Assembly: GCA_017979445.1 (NCBI GenBank)
Contig: CM030716.1
Span: 12,561,611-12,625,610 of the forward strand
Reading direction: 5' to 3'
Length of the DNA stretch: 64,000 bases
Source of the DNA: Akebia trifoliata
Taxonomy: Eukaryota > Streptophyta > Magnoliopsida > Ranunculales > Lardizabalaceae
Below the pieces are notes generated by a model. The model worked only from the letters and a program-made list of their open reading frames with translations, made no database searches and was not told the DNA's origin. A program made the position numbers and the translations under genes. Positions 11,599 to 24,110 of the stretch are shown here, piece by piece. Position 1 is the stretch's first letter. Each line of letters starts with the position of its first letter.

Positions 11599-12687
11599 GT
11601 AAGTTCTATCAAAGGCTTATGTTAACTTCGCCATGTTGATATAATTTTCTTGGTGGTTAGCCCTTTAATTATATTCCCGTTGTACTAAACTACCAATGGT
11701 GGCCTATAGCTGTATTGGATTATTTTTTATCTGCAGTTCATTTTGAAGTTGTATGAAATACTAAACTAATAGTACTGACCTAAACTAAACTAAACTCATA
11801 ATATTGGATTATGTTTTGGTACATAAAACATATGATCATGAGACATGTAATGGGGCTGTTTTTTCATCTGGTATGTGAATACCAATGTTTTTACAAGAAC
11901 GTGAATAGGAAAGGATTTTAAAATTTTAAGATACTATAAATTGCTCTTATGTGGGGTTGAGAATCAACATAATTATTAGTCAAAAACACTATACAAAGTT
12001 GACATGTCTTCCATTATTGGGGTGAGTTGAAGGTTTGGTTCTCTCTACTTTGTTGTCATGTGTTAGGTCTATGTTGTCTACACCATTGTTAGGTTAAGTC
12101 AGCTCCATCTAGTTTCACTGATGTATAGCCTGTTGCTTATCCTGGTTTTTTTTTTTTTTTTTAAAGTATAATTTATTAAAAAAGAAGAGCAGAAGAACGA
12201 GGTATCCTTCTAGTTTTTTAGGGGCTAATATATACATACCCTCTTGTTTTGGTGGTCAGTTATTTCAATACCAGTTCTGTTTTATAGTTAACACCCTTAA
12301 TTGTACCTAGATTAAAAGGTTCAATTAGGCTATTTGTTCTGAGATGTTATGTGGAGTACATAATTGAATCCTCTGTACCCTTTATGCAGGCTAAATATTG
12401 GAAGTAATATGTGGAGGTGCACATTGTAGTGAGTAACGATGATGTAACAAAGCAGATATTCAATCAGTGTTTATTAAATTGTCCTTCAGATTTCTCTTTA
12501 ATAAGTGTTTTTTACCTCACCATGGCTCAAGTTTATGACATTAAGAAAATTTTCAAGATAGGAGATCTTAACATATTGTAGCTCTAGATAGAGCTGAATG
12601 GTGGAATGGAATATTGCAAACCAGAGTATTTCTTACTTAATTTTGCCATTGTTTTGAAACAAATGAAGTCTCTTAGGGACTAAGCAG

Positions 12688-13813
12688 ATGGGGGGTTGTT
12701 GTAGCAGGTTTTGGTTTGGGATCACGGAGGAGTGGAAGAAAGAAGAGATCATACTCAGAACAAGTCACTTCCTTGCAACACTTACCTTATATACCGAACC
12801 AAATTTTCACAAATGGGAAGAGCAGAACTTCGTGCATTTTCACTCAACAAGGACGCAAAGGCATAAACCAGGATGCTATGGTTGTCTGGGAAGTAAGTTC
12901 AGTTCTGTTCATCCTATCAAGTCCTCTTACCCATTCATGGATGTTAATTTGTGTAAAAATTATCTGTTTCATGTAGGACTTTGACTCGGAAGATGCAATA
13001 TTTTGTGGTGTCTTTGATGGGCATGGTCCGTATGGCCATCTCGTTGCCCGGAAAGTTAGGGATTCTCTGCCATTTAAGTTGCTCTCATTCATGCAATCTT
13101 ACGAATCGGGGGGAAATGGATCGAGTGGTTACTGTTTTAATAGGAAAAAGACTCTTGATATAGGAGATTCTGAGAAGGCTGATTCGATTGAGGATCAAAC
13201 AGAGTCTTTGTGGAGAGAAGCATTTCTTAAGTCATTCAAGGCCATGGACAAGGGTCTGAAGTCTCATCCTACCTTGGACTGCTTCTGCAGTGGCAGCACT
13301 GCTGTAACTATAGTGAAACAGGTGCGTTGCCAGAATCTGTTATTATTTCTTTTTGTTCCAATTATTAATTCTCTGTTTTTATCAGATTTTAAGGGGCTTA
13401 ATCTTTTCATGGGAAACATTGGGGATTCTCGGGCGATTTTGGGATCTAAAGATGCCACTGATTCCATGGTCGCAATACAGTTAACAGTTGATCTGAAGCC
13501 CGACTTGCCAAGTATGTCTTGATATTAGCTACTTTCATAGTGATGTGTGTGTTATTGAAACTTACTCCTTTAATCATGATCTGTTATAGGGGAAGCTGAA
13601 CGGATTAAAAGGTGTAAAGGAAGGGTCTTTGCACTCCAAGATGAACCCAAAGTTCCTAGGGTTTGGTTGCCATTTGATGATGCCCCTGGGTTAGCAATGG
13701 CTAGGGCATTTGGGGATTCCTGTTTGAAGGATTATGGAGTGATATCTATACCCGAGTTCTCTCACCGGGTTCTCACGGAGAGGGATCAATTTATTGTTCT
13801 TGCTTCTGACAGG
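12688..13813 (+). pseudogene. Protein phosphatase 2C (plant PP2C) gene copy, 3'-truncated and frameshifted
   Basis: Four exons are readable: 12688-12892, 12977-13321, 13394-13511 and 13590-13813, all with GT-AG introns. The start MGGCCSR suits this PP2C group, but just after it the frame shifts (+1) into RSGRKKRSYSEQ, and no in-frame ATG exists before TQQGRKGINQDAM. Catalytic-core motifs are present: GVFDGHGPYGH (metal-binding Asp), CSGSTAV, GNIGDSRA, and GLAMARAFGDSCLKDYG. The last visible codons are LASDR where the family has a DG pair, and the final exon (VWDVLSN onward, with the last metal-binding Asp) is absent from the following 1.4 kb. It is the longest gene fragment in the CACTA unit and is very probably inactive. 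Confidence 0.85.
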
Positions 13814-14109
13814 GTAAGTGCCGTATCTTCATATCAATAAGTATCTTATTTGCTGCACTTAATTCACTGACAGAGAAATTAAAAAAAAAAAAATAGAAGC
13901 ACCTTTGCTTGTATATAATTGTCATTTGATGCTGATTAGAAACTGTAGACTTTTGATTTGTTTTCTAGAAACCAAGCATAGATTTCTTGAAATATACCAT
14001 CACTTATGAATCACCTTGTGGTAACTTGCTCCACCAGCTTCTATGAATAGCTATAGACTTTAGTTGAAGTAACTTAGGATTCATATTAAAATTCTAGCCC
14101 TTCCACTTT
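13814..14109. other. Spacer after the PP2C fragment
   Basis: AT-rich, intron-like sequence. The expected final PP2C exon was looked for here and not found. Confidence 0.5.
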
Positions 14110-14440
14110 GTTTCTCAGAAAATAATGATGTGTAGCATCGCTATCAAGTATCAATCTTGCTTAAAACTAGCCTCAGAGATTATATCTTCTTTAGAAGAAC
14201 TTAAAAGTGAATTCTTCCACTTGTTTAGCATTCACAGCCCCAACAATATTCTTGATCTTGACAAATTGGAACTATTTTCTGGGACCGCACCTTTTCATCA
14301 CGGTAATCGTCCAATGTATATGCAACTGTTCATACATTAACAGCCATTGCTTGGTTAACTTCTCCACCTTGGGCAAACCTCCTGTTCCAACCTTTTGCAG
14401 CTATCCTGAATTTATCAAAAAAAAAAAAAAAAAAAAACCC
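14110..14440 (-). mobile_element. Copia gag-protease remnant
   Basis: On the minus strand the codons near 14150-14110 read LDSDATHHYF, resembling the Copia protease motif LDSGATHH with Gly changed to Asp. The upstream part (to 14440) is degenerate. No LTRs are visible. The identification rests on this single motif, so it is tentative. Confidence 0.4.
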
Positions 14441-15005
14441 TTGTAATCCTCCCAAAGCTCTGATCTCCCAAGCTCTGAATCAATCAGTCTTACTTAGAAT
14501 CATATGTGCATTACAGAATGAATTATTTTACCGTAGATTTTATTTCTCATTCTTTTTGTTTGATTAACATTGTTTCATTGAGGACAAAAATCAGGAATAT
14601 ATTTCAATAAAAAAAAAATCTAACATTTCAGTAGTAGTTATTTCGATGTGGTTCTCTATCGGGTACACCGGCAGATAAAACTCATTACAGATATGTTACT
14701 TGAAAGAGGAGAAAACAGTTTGGTATATTCACTTGGCATATGGTTATTTGTTGGATGGTAGACCCTTGAGGTAAGCACATGTTTTAATCTCTTTTGGGTT
14801 AAATGAGAATGCGACAACTTAATTTTCATATTGATTCTTTTTTGGAGATTTTGTTTGTAGAGTATGCTTTGAGTCAGAAAGTATTGTTAGACATGGTTGA
14901 ACAATATGGTAAGAGAAATTACTTTTTTTTGGATTTGGGACTATTGATTTGGGCATTCTCTCTTTGATTTTATTGTTGAACCCACAATGAAATATTTGTC
15001 TTATT

Positions 15006-15170
15006 TAAGCCAATTTCTTGGTTGGATTATCTTTGATTTTTGATAACAATTATAATTTTGTCATGTTAATTTCAATTTCTTAGTTGGATTGTCTTTGATT
15101 TTGGATAACAATGAAAATTTTGTCATGTTGGTTTTAATTTCTCAGTTAGATTATCTTTGATTTTGAATAT
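15006..15170. repeat. Tandem repeat of about 60 bp, nearly three copies
   Basis: The unit around CAATTTCTTGGTTGGATTAT, CTTTGATTTTTGATAACAAT, TTTTGTCATGTT occurs at about 15010, 15070 and 15125 with small changes. It lies just upstream of the MADS fragment. Confidence 0.75.
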
Positions 15171-15220
15171 AATTGTGTAGAGGATTTTTGTTTTAGGTCA
15201 ATTTCATGGTTTGTGAAAGA

Positions 15221-15405
15221 ATGGGGAGAGGTAAGGTTTAGTTGAAGCGGATCGAAAACAAGATCAATCGAGAAGTTACGTTTTCGAAATGAAAGTCAGG
15301 ATTAATGAAGAAAGCTCATGAGACCTTAGTTCTTTGCGATGCTGATGTTTCTTTGATTGCCTTTTCAAGTAAAGGAAAGCTCTCTGAGTACTCCACTGAT
15401 TCCGG
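15221..15405 (+). pseudogene. MADS-box (AP1/FUL/SQUA-like) first exon fragment
   Basis: The 185-bp length equals the usual first exon of type II plant MADS genes and it ends at a GT donor. It reads MGRGKV-stop-LKRIENKINREVTFSK-stop-KSG, then [20 protein letters not shown] and [22 protein letters not shown] points to the AP1/FUL group. Codon 7, normally CAG, is TAG and codon 24, normally CGA, is TGA; both are C-to-T changes. No K-box exons follow. The piece codes only for a DNA-binding domain and is broken. Confidence 0.88.
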
Positions 15406-15631
15406 GTAACAACTTCTCAAATTCTTTCAATTTTTTCTTTTATTTTTTCTTGTTTGTATCTCATAAGCAGTCTGTGAGACTTTCTGGACTTCATTTGAGC
15501 TAAATTTATTAATATTTGAAAGTTTCATGTATCTTTTTCATCTTTAACTCTATGTATCTCTCTCTTTTTTTCACTATTTTTTAGGGATTTATTGATAAAT
15601 AAGTGTTTCTACAGAAAATAACAATATTTTA

Positions 15632-15780
15632 TGTGTGTGTGCGCTCGTGTTTGTGTGTTTGTGCGCATGTGTGCGCACTTGTGTGTGTGAGTTGGAGTGT
15701 ATATGTGCGCCCGTGTGTATGTTTGCGCGTGTGTGTATGTGTGAGTTGGAGTGTATGTGTGTGTGCGCGTGAGTTGGATT
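15632..15780. repeat. TG-rich low-complexity tract
   Basis: Irregular (TG/GC)n repeats such as GTGTGTGTGCGC. Open frames on both strands are artefacts of the repeat. Confidence 0.85.
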
Positions 15781-15819
15781 CCGGTGACCATCTTATAATG
15801 TGTGTGAGTTGGATTCTGT

Positions 15820-16275
15820 GAGAATTTATATTAGTCTGCAATAGTAACCCAATGAGCTCTAGTAGAGAGGGCATTTGGGTCTTTTCATATTGATAGTTGG
15901 GGTTGAGGTCATCTATTTATAAACATAGGGGTATCTCCAATATTCAGCAATACATGAGGGGGCTAGTATAAAATTAAAATTTTTTTTTTTCAAAAGCTTC
16001 TACAGCGACGGCGAAGCCAAAACCGTAGCTGAAGGATAAATTTTTTTTAAAAAAAAGACTACCCTATAGCGACGGCCAATAGCGGCTGTCGCTATAAGTC
16101 CTGTACCTAACGACGTTTCTGTTAATTGTTGGCCGTCGATATAACATTTAGCGGTGGGACTATTAGCGACGACAACCGACGGCCCCCTTGACTGTTGCTA
16201 GATCCTTTTGCAACGGTATTTTGTACCTATAGCGACGGTCACGACCGTTGCTATAGCCCTATTTTACTGTCGAAA
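15820..16275 (-). mobile_element. Buried CACTA-type end, inverted relative to the left end of the 34661 element
   Basis: Its reverse complement aligns with 34661-35060. Shared pieces are GACAGTAAAAT near the edge, a subterminal block matching GGTCGTGACCGTCGCTATAG, then TATTGGAGAT and AAAAGACCCAAATGCCC. Many GCGACGG / CCGTCGC subterminal repeats occur. The last bases (TTTTACTGTCGAAA) resemble a worn TTTTACTGTAGTG terminus without an intact CACTA. The partner end of this element is not obvious to the left, so it is either the end of the first half of a fused element or a remnant insertion. Confidence 0.65.
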
Positions 16276-16750
16276 ATTGAAGAAAAAAATTAATGGGCTC
16301 GGCTCGACGAATTTTAGATACAAAAATTTGACGGCCACGGCCCACGAAATTTGGAAAACATTCGTGCCTTTCTTCTCCTCTCTCTCTCTCTCTGGTTGCC
16401 CATTTCTCTGTGTTCCCCCCTCTCTTTCTCTCTGGGGTTTTGTGCATTTTCTCCTCTCTCTCTCTCACTTTCTCTCTCTATTTCATGAGAAGCTCTTGAT
16501 TATGAGAAATTTCTCTGCGTTTTTTTCCATCTCTCTCACTCTCTCTCTGTTTGTCTCCCTCGAGCACATCTCTCTCTGTATCTGATCTCTCGATTTCTCA
16601 ACACCGAAAATGTTGCAGTGAAGATGAAATCTAGGTTAACTAGAGCCTTAAGTAATCTCTCGAAGCCAGATCTGTTGAACCAGTCCATTGTCCTTCAGAA
16701 TCCCACCTCTCTCAAGCTCTCTCATCTGTCTTGATCAAGGTTCATTTTTT
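16276..16750 (+). other. Second CACTA-style head: subterminal motif and CT-rich leader
   Basis: AAAATTTGACGGCCACGGCC at about 16320 carries the TTTGACGG motif of the outer element. It is followed by TCTCTCTC-rich sequence (16375-16590) like that at 8.6-8.9 kb, then an exon-like stretch (16624-16735). This order copies the beginning of the outer element and supports a head-to-tail fusion at about 16.27 kb. Confidence 0.5.
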
Positions 16751-18504
16751 TTTTTTCATTTTTATGATGGTGATTTGTAGATTTGATCTTAAAACTAGAT
16801 TTTTAAAGATTGATTTGGTATTTTAATTGCAGCATTATTATTTTTTTTATTGAATGTTTGTGTTTTGTATTCCATCTTGAATGTGTAGCAGTAATTTTGG
16901 GGGAAAATTCTAGTTATATTTGGTTCAAATCATGTAATTTTTAGAAATATACTCGTGCTATTAGATCTAGGTTGGTTTGTTAGTATTTGGTTCAGATTGT
17001 TAGATTCTGATATTGGATTGTTAGAACTAGATTATGTAAATAGATATTTAGAATTCAGGATCTTGTTTTCTTCTTGTACTGTTTCTGAGAAACTGATTTC
17101 AAACTCTAGAATTAGAATCTCATAGTGAAATTCATTATGCTACCATATAACTGAATTATTTTCACAGTACATGATGGCCAATAAATATTTTTATTAAGAA
17201 CGATTTCATGATTTTTCTTCTTTAAACTATTTAGACAAGTTATGGTGGTTAGTTTAGTTATTTGCTTGTATGTAAGAAACCTCAGATGTTTCCTCTTATA
17301 CATTGTCTATGAGATCATTTTCAACTGATTACACGTCAATTTGTTGCTAATGAGGTAACATATTGAGGTTGCAAGTAAGTTGTTAGAGGATGTTAATGAC
17401 ATGGAGGTACATTTTCTTTTTTATGCTCTCCTTGATAGTTAGATTAGCTGTGATATTCATTATCTATGTGTTTTCCCCATCTTTGTTGCAAGTATTTAAC
17501 CTTCACTCTAGTAGATGCAACCTATGCAACATTGGCATGAAGTTTTTATGATTTTTTTTTACATTAACTTCTTTTAAGTGTGTCAAATTGACTCTTCCCT
17601 CCAAATGTAATTTGGTGGGAGGGAAGGGGAGGATATATCCATAATTTTTAGTTTTGCAGGGGTGTTCATATTTTCATTTGGTATCCAAATAGTTCTTTAT
17701 GTATGTACTAAGTGACTAATTGATTGACTATTGGTCTTATTTTATCCAAAACTGATGCAGTTCTTTTATGTTTACAGTGAGTCTACAATACTAGCACTCT
17801 CGTGGTCGGCTTAAGGTTGATTTATTTCTTGGCATAGTTTTGGAACACCAAGTTAAAGGCATGGATTTCCTTGTAGCCATCCCATAGGTAAGAGGGACTT
17901 ATTGGTTTTTCATACTCCAGTTAGATTTCATTTCTTCTTGAACGAGGAAGAAAATCATTGGAAATGTTTGGATTGCACCAACTCATGGATTTTCTTGTAG
18001 TCAGCCCATAGGTAAGAAGGATTCATTGGCTTTGCACAATAGTCTGTAATTTGTATAGAGAGTTTGGATTGCACTGACTCTCTTTAATATATATTTTTAA
18101 TAGAAAATCCTTGAAAATGTCATATGTTTGCTTTGAAATGGCACCTTCTGATGTGACAAAGATGTGCTTTTTTATTTAATTTTTTTCTAAAATTAAATTA
18201 ATGGGTAAGTAGGAATTTAACTCAAAATCTGATTAGTGTAGAGATGGGAGGGGAAGTCTGATTTGCATAGAATAATTTCATGAATATCCGAATTGTGTGC
18301 TATTAACATAGGAAAAAAAAAAAAAAGGGACACGTGTTATATTGAGGGCGTAAATAACTGCCATGCTCCTCAACAAGAGCGTGGTGCTATCCTTCATCCT
18401 TTTTTTACCACATACAAAAACATGATAGTTGGTGTCAGTAATTATCTGATGAGGTCAGTTTAGGGTTTCTAATGTTTCAATATTTATGTTAGTTTCATCC
18501 TCAG
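16751..18504. other. Intron-like sequence, no gene assigned
   Basis: T-rich with stops in all frames. A short direct repeat (GGATTTCCTTGTAGCCATCC and a variant, 17865 and 17988) lies here. No domain is recognised. Confidence 0.5.
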
Positions 18505-18829
18505 GTGACGGTTATGGAAGTTGAGGTTGGAGAGTGCCATTGGGGACGTGGAGAGACTGCTCAGTGTGTAAAAGAAAGAGGTTACCCCCTGATGCTATTT
18601 GAAATAAGAAAAATACAAGTGAGTTTCTTTCTTTTTTTCTTTATTTCAGTTGTTTTGTTTGATGTTCTATCGGTAGTAATAAAGCATATATATATATATA
18701 TATACATAGATAGCTGAAATCTAAATATGAAAATATACCCCTAAAACAGAACAAAAATGGGTAATAGATTTGAGTACTATACCTGAAATTAAATTTTCGA
18801 AAGTTCATCACTTTGGCTTATGATGTTCT

Positions 18830-18912
<83 letters not shown>

Positions 18913-20568
18913 TAGCTGAAATCTAAATCTGTTCTTAATTGTTAGCTAAACATGTAGGAGATAAGCGTGATATTGCTAGTGGAATTGACGTCATTACCGT
19001 CTTTGTACCCCTTTGCTAGTGGAATTGGCATCATTACTTAAGAACCTGAGTTTGTGCCACAATTAGTAATGCTCTCTGCTTTTTTTTTTTTTTTTTTAAT
19101 ATCTGCACATTGAGTTTTGTTTCCAGTGGATGGTAGGCTCTTTTTTTTTTTTTTTTCTTTTCTTCATGTTATGAATTTCTACATATTTGCTTACTGTTTT
19201 TTCTGACATAATAGAGTAAGATGAGTTGTTAAGCTAAAAAACTTGATGCATTAGAGCCATCTGGGTCATCACATAAGTAGTTTCAGTCACTTGGACAACT
19301 CCATGTGATCAAATATGAATATCAAATAATCTGTAACAATGATGTATTTTCAGATAATGTTTACACGTGCTCATTTAGCCTATAACGTGTATACTTCTTT
19401 TTTCGGTGCGTTCAGTGTAATTTATACATTGAGTGACATTTCTCATAATAAGTATTGGATGCAAGACTAATAATAACATGGTATTTGTTACTTATCGAAA
19501 AAATTTATATATTAATAACATGGTATTTGTTACCTCTGATTAGGTCCATGGAGCATGGCTTCCACCTTGGTTTGCTACACATTTAGTTCATTGTCAGGTA
19601 AAATATCTTTGCCTTAAATGGTAGTATTTGACAAGACCTCTTTTCTTTGTAATTGTTTATGTTTTCAATATGCAATTCTTTATTGCAACACACTGGAACA
19701 TGGGAAATATGTGTTGGATGTCACAATGCAAAAGGTACTCTAATTTAATAATATGAGAATACTTTAATAATTAATTACGCGGTCAGATTAATCTAGTCTT
19801 CCAAGCTCAGAAGTGGGCTGAACCCCATGTGGAAACAGTTAAATTTTTGAGTTTTGACAGTTCTCCTATACTGTGTTGACAGCCTTTGTAGTACATTTTC
19901 TTTAAATTACTTTGTATGCATAATCTTTGATTATTGGGTGATGTTGGATGCCAGTATAACAGTTTGGTTCTCTTTATTTTTAGCATATTGTTTAATAGAG
20001 AGGGATTTGAGAGAGAGTTGTAGTCTTAGTTTCTAAACCTTTTCCTCCTCTTCAATGGCTACTTGACTTTCTCACTTTTTCTTTATAGTAATATGAATTA
20101 TTATATCAGTGACACAGCTTCTTATTTTTTGTGTTTCAACTGTTCATGTCATCTGTGGGAACTTGATTTGTAAAGTTCATGTTCGAATTGGATGAACTAT
20201 CTTCTGATACTCTATTCTTTTGTGTAAAGAAATGGATTCCTGCGATAAAAGAAAAATGGTTGTCGTTTACAACCTATGTTGAACCACATGCGCAATCAAT
20301 TACCAAAACTGTTGGCAGATCCTTACTTTCAGGTATTTTCATCATACTTGCCCTTGTTTATTCGTTGTGTTGCACATCAAACCTCTCATGCGGCTGGTTC
20401 ATGTTGTGACAGGAAGCCAACAAGTTCACCAAACCATACATTGATCATGTTGCAACCGTTACAAAGCCTCATGTCAATAAAGCACGAGTTGCATTGAAGC
20501 CCTATAAAAACAAAGGAGTTCATTCTTATAGAGAGTTTCTTAAAACTGCAACACAATACCATCATCAG
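18505..20568 (+). pseudogene. Captured multi-exon piece of an At2g24420/At4g31340-type protein
   Basis: Exons with GT-AG borders are 18505-18618 (EVEVGECHWGRGETAQC... ending FEIRKIQ), 19544-19597 (VHGAWLPPWFATHLVHCQ), about 19797-19842 (QKWAEPHVETVK), 20230-20332 (KWIPAIKEKWLSFTTYVEPH, later DPYFQ) and 20413-20568 (KFTKPYIDHVATVTKPHV and FLKTATQYHHQ). These match the C-terminal half of a conserved plant protein family with coiled coils, labelled DNA repair ATPase-related in Arabidopsis; its function is not firmly known. An exon near 19690 (HGKYVLDVTMQK) is frameshifted, and about 30 codons are missing inside the 20230 exon. Both N- and C-terminal parts are lost. Confidence 0.7.
18833..18911. 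repeat. (CA)n(TA)n microsatellite
   Basis: About 23 CA units run into about 15 TA units, inside an intron of the captured gene piece. A shorter (TA)n occurs at 18688-18702 followed by the same ATAGATAGCTGAAATCTAAAT segment, so a short duplication flanks the repeat. Confidence 0.95.
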
Positions 20569-22516
20569 GTATAACTTGGTTTTCTTGTGACTATTATTTG
20601 CATTTTCTGTTTTTTCCTCTCTAAAAATTAACAACCATGTATGGAGGCATTGGTGATATCTTCCTCCTTTCAGTACATTTTACAAATATTTGGGAACATG
20701 TATTCTAATGATGAAAAAAATTGTTAAATAATTATGAAAATGTATGCAACTTACAATTTTTTTTAGCATTAGTCAAAGTTTGTTGTTGCTTCCATAATCT
20801 TGAGATTATGACCCGATAAGTGGTCTTGAGTGTCCCTCAAAGAACCTTAAGGAACACTAGGGAAATAGACCTTCTGCTGGAGTCTCTTATCCGACATATC
20901 ACTTTCAATGGAAACAACACCTAGGCTAATCAACAATTCCTCAAAATAAGGTTTCGTATACTTCCCTAAAAAGGGATTCGTTCGTTTAACCTTTTTGTGG
21001 AAAATCAAAATAGATGAGGGCCTCTTGATCCATGAAACATGGCCTCTTTACTGTCTGTAAGCCAATAATACATAGTCCCTAATACTTATACTGTGTTGTT
21101 TAAGCAATTTATAACATACTCTCCTGTTTTTCCCATGTTTGTCTCTTCATATCGTTCGTTTTCCTTTTTTTCTTGTTTTTTCCCATGTGCCTTATATATG
21201 GTAGAGATGATTTTTTGTGTACACGCAACTGACGTGAAGCAACGACATAGATCTTTCGTCGAAGCAATATTATAATGTTTGAAATACCCTTAACAATATT
21301 GCAAATATGGGTTCGACTAACGGCTCCCTAAGGACACACGTTAAGATGCATTTGATACACTTCTGAAATAATCTTTTAAGGGAATTTTAGGAAATAAAGA
21401 AAGTTAGCGCGTCAGTTTATCCAACTCTATTTGATCAGATTGATCTCTCTTCCAATTTATTTGCTCTTTATTTTTCCCTTGCTTAAATATGTTACAAACA
21501 CTACCTTGCAAAATATTTTTGGGGGTGATGGTGTTTATGGGATGAAAACTCATTGGGTTAGTTGGGAAAAATTAGCTAAAGTAGTCGATGAAGGATGCTT
21601 GGGAGTGTGTCGTCTAGCTGTTTCTCACAAAGTTGGGATGCTTAAGATGTGTTTAGAGAATTATGAATGAAGATGGACTAATATATGAAAGATGATCTAT
21701 TTTGGCCTGCTTGGGTTTCCTCAAAGAGATCTAAAATATGGTCTTCGACGTGTTTGTATACAAACTAGAAATGAGATTTCTATTTGTTAGACTAGCTCGA
21801 AATGTATGTTTTAGACCCAATATGAATGTTGGGGTTAGAGAAGATGAGCCTAAAATACCAAAAACATTGGATGAATTACCTCCAATTGTGTTGGTTCATG
21901 GGATTTTATGAATTTTATGAAGGAGTTCTCATCTGTTCTTGGATTGAGTTTTTAGGCCTCCAGATCGATTTATTCTTTGTCCTTGTTATTGGAGTTTTGG
22001 GTCTTGTCTTGTTTGTAGAGGTTGTTAAAGGATTTTTGTTTGTTCAAATTTCTGTACAAGCTCATAGATCTAAATATTCATGGGTGAGTAATTATTTATT
22101 TTGCACATTCAAAAAGTAAGGAAATACATCTCTCTTATTTAAAATGTAGATAGATAGCTGAAACTGTTCTACATAGATAAAGGTACGTTTATTTATCAAT
22201 CTCAATTTATGCAACTTTATTTAAGTTCATTGAGTCCAAAACCACTTAGGCTAGCATAATTTTTTTTTCTGATCCCGGCCTTAGTTTTCACTTGAAGATG
22301 GAAAGCGATCTTCGATGTCACACTGTTTGGATCTGGACAATAATCCTGAAATTAACAAATCCCAATCAGCATGCATTTTCCTGAGATATGTCATCGCAAA
22401 TCCTAATTAGCATGCATAGGTTAGTTAATTTCCTAATTATCATGTACTCCAATATTTTTTTTTATGTTCGTTGCAAAGCAATTATTGTTTTATGATGCAT
22501 CAATAGTCATTCCCAG
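20569..22516. other. Unassigned sequence with a possible LINE remnant
   Basis: 21530-21668 (plus) encodes MKTHWVSWEKLAKVVDEGCL followed by GVCRLAVS, which resembles the thumb region of plant LINE reverse transcriptases (HWVSWEKLxxPKxEGGLG). The identification is weak because the fragment is short and no endonuclease or poly-A tail is seen. The rest is AT-rich without recognisable genes. Confidence 0.35.
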
Positions 22517-22669
22517 ATTGTTGTGAGCACTGATGATGTATGTAAAAGTGCTGAGGTTGTTAACTTGGTTACTCAAGAGCTGGGAGGAAAGATAACCCGA
22601 CAACCAGGGCCAATCCCTGGAAGTAACACCAAGATCACCTCTTTCTTTGATCCAGATGGCTGGAAAACG
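22517..22669 (+). pseudogene. Glyoxalase I (lactoylglutathione lyase) exon fragment
   Basis: The exon lies between CCCAG and GTAAAT and reads IVVSTDDVCKSAEVVNLVTQ, ELGGKITRQPGPIPG, TKITSFFDPDGWKT. This is the second-domain C-terminal region of plant two-domain glyoxalase I, which detoxifies methylglyoxal with glutathione. The exon is open, but the next expected exon (VLVDN...) is missing. A different exon-like piece at about 23241-23291 (GKTSLDFEPVCSDKKA) follows and is unassigned. The intron after the exon contains a 66-bp tandem duplication (22779-22908). Confidence 0.85.
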
Positions 22670-24013
22670 GTAAATTTCTGAATGTTGTTAATGTCCTATA
22701 CTCATACTTCATATTGTGCTTGGTTATAATTTAGGTCAAGTTGATTTCTTTCATCCTGATTATTGACATATGGAAACTCTTACTTGTGTTTTTCATAGAT
22801 TACATCATGTGGAAGGTCATTGTTGCAATGTGAAGTTGCTTCTTACTTATGTTTTTTCATTAATTACATCATGTGGAAGGGCATTGTTGCATTGTGAAGT
22901 TGCCATTGATTGGGGCTATCAATGATAGAAAGTGACTTTGTAACTTGAACTCCGCATAGAGTTCCATTATTGAAAGAAGTTCACAATTGCAGGGAAATCT
23001 TCTTTATATGCTATAAGTTCCTAAATAGAAGAAAGTCAAATTATCTGACCAACGAAGACATACAAGTACCTTGAAGTTAGTTTCACAGTTCACGAAGTGC
23101 TTTTTGTTTTGTATAATGAGTTGTATGTAGTCAACATATATATTTTCTTGGTTGCAACAAAGTGGCCAGTCTTAACCTTTTTTGAATATGTTACACAATT
23201 ATTCTGTCTAGATGAGGCTTAGTGTTCTTGTTTGACACAGGGTAAGACATCATTGGATTTTGAACCGGTTTGTAGCGATAAGAAAGCAAGGTAATTGAGA
23301 GTTGGAATCTTTATAGTCAATTGTTTGCATTGGCTCTTGATTGTCAAGTATTCTTTCTTCTTCTAGAAATCTTCTATACCACCTTTCATCCTCTCTTAAT
23401 TAGCTTTTTGAATGTATTTCTTATTTAATTATTGGTTGTATATCTCTTAGAAAACTATGTAACAAGGTCACTCAACTTCCTAAGAATTTACTGTTGTACC
23501 TATGTGTTAGACACAAAAGACATGACTTTGCTACTCGTCGCTCTCTTATCCAAAACAAGAATCCAGATGTGAAATAATTCTATTGGAGTGACACGATGTT
23601 AGAACATCTCAAAAAAGAAAGGTATTGCTTCTTTGCAATAGTGAAATTTTTTAATGAATAAATTTAGAAATATTTTAATTTCAATGTTCTCTGAGTAGTA
23701 GAATTTGTTTTACCTAATCATCTCCAAGTAGTAGTAACTAGTAAATGTACCTTCAGCTCATGGCCTAAGTACATAGAGCTATAACAGTATAAACGAAGGG
23801 AGCAAAAGCTTATTAAAGAATGTAAATCCGAATATTTATTGTTATTTTAAATTAGAAAACTTATTTAACTATTAATCACATCAGATCAAACCTCTGGTGT
23901 ACAATGCAGTTTTTGAAAAAAAAAGCAGGACGAAAATAACACTTTATTGGAACACCTTTCTTTGTAATCAAGTGATCTCTATTATGTCCATCCATTCTTT
24001 ATGAGGAAAGGTT

Positions 24014-24110
24014 TCAATAAACACGCGCTTTCGGAGGGAATGGGTCAACTTCATCATCCAATGTGTGCAAATGGACTGGCCTATAATCAAGTCGAACCTT
24101 CCCATTCTCA
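24014..24110 (-). pseudogene. Succinate dehydrogenase flavoprotein (SDH1) C-terminal fragment
   Basis: On the minus strand the codons read ENGKVRLDYRPVHLHTLDDE, VDPFPPKARVY and a TGA stop at 24016-24014. RLDYRPVHxxTLDDEVxxFPPKARVY is the invariant end of mitochondrial SDH1 (complex II). It is the only host gene fragment seen on the minus strand of this element. Upstream exons are absent. Confidence 0.85.

Noticed and set aside
15221..15405. Functional MADS-box gene
   Set aside because: Two stops within 24 codons and no downstream K-box exons.
15603..15874. Overlapping frames on both strands rich in Cys/Val or His/Thr
   Set aside because: They are produced by the TG/CA microsatellite.
8516..16275. 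A simple, self-contained CACTA element ending at 16275
   Set aside because: The ends are of different subterminal types, the right end lacks an intact CACTA, and flanks do not match; the 8510-25058 borders fit better.
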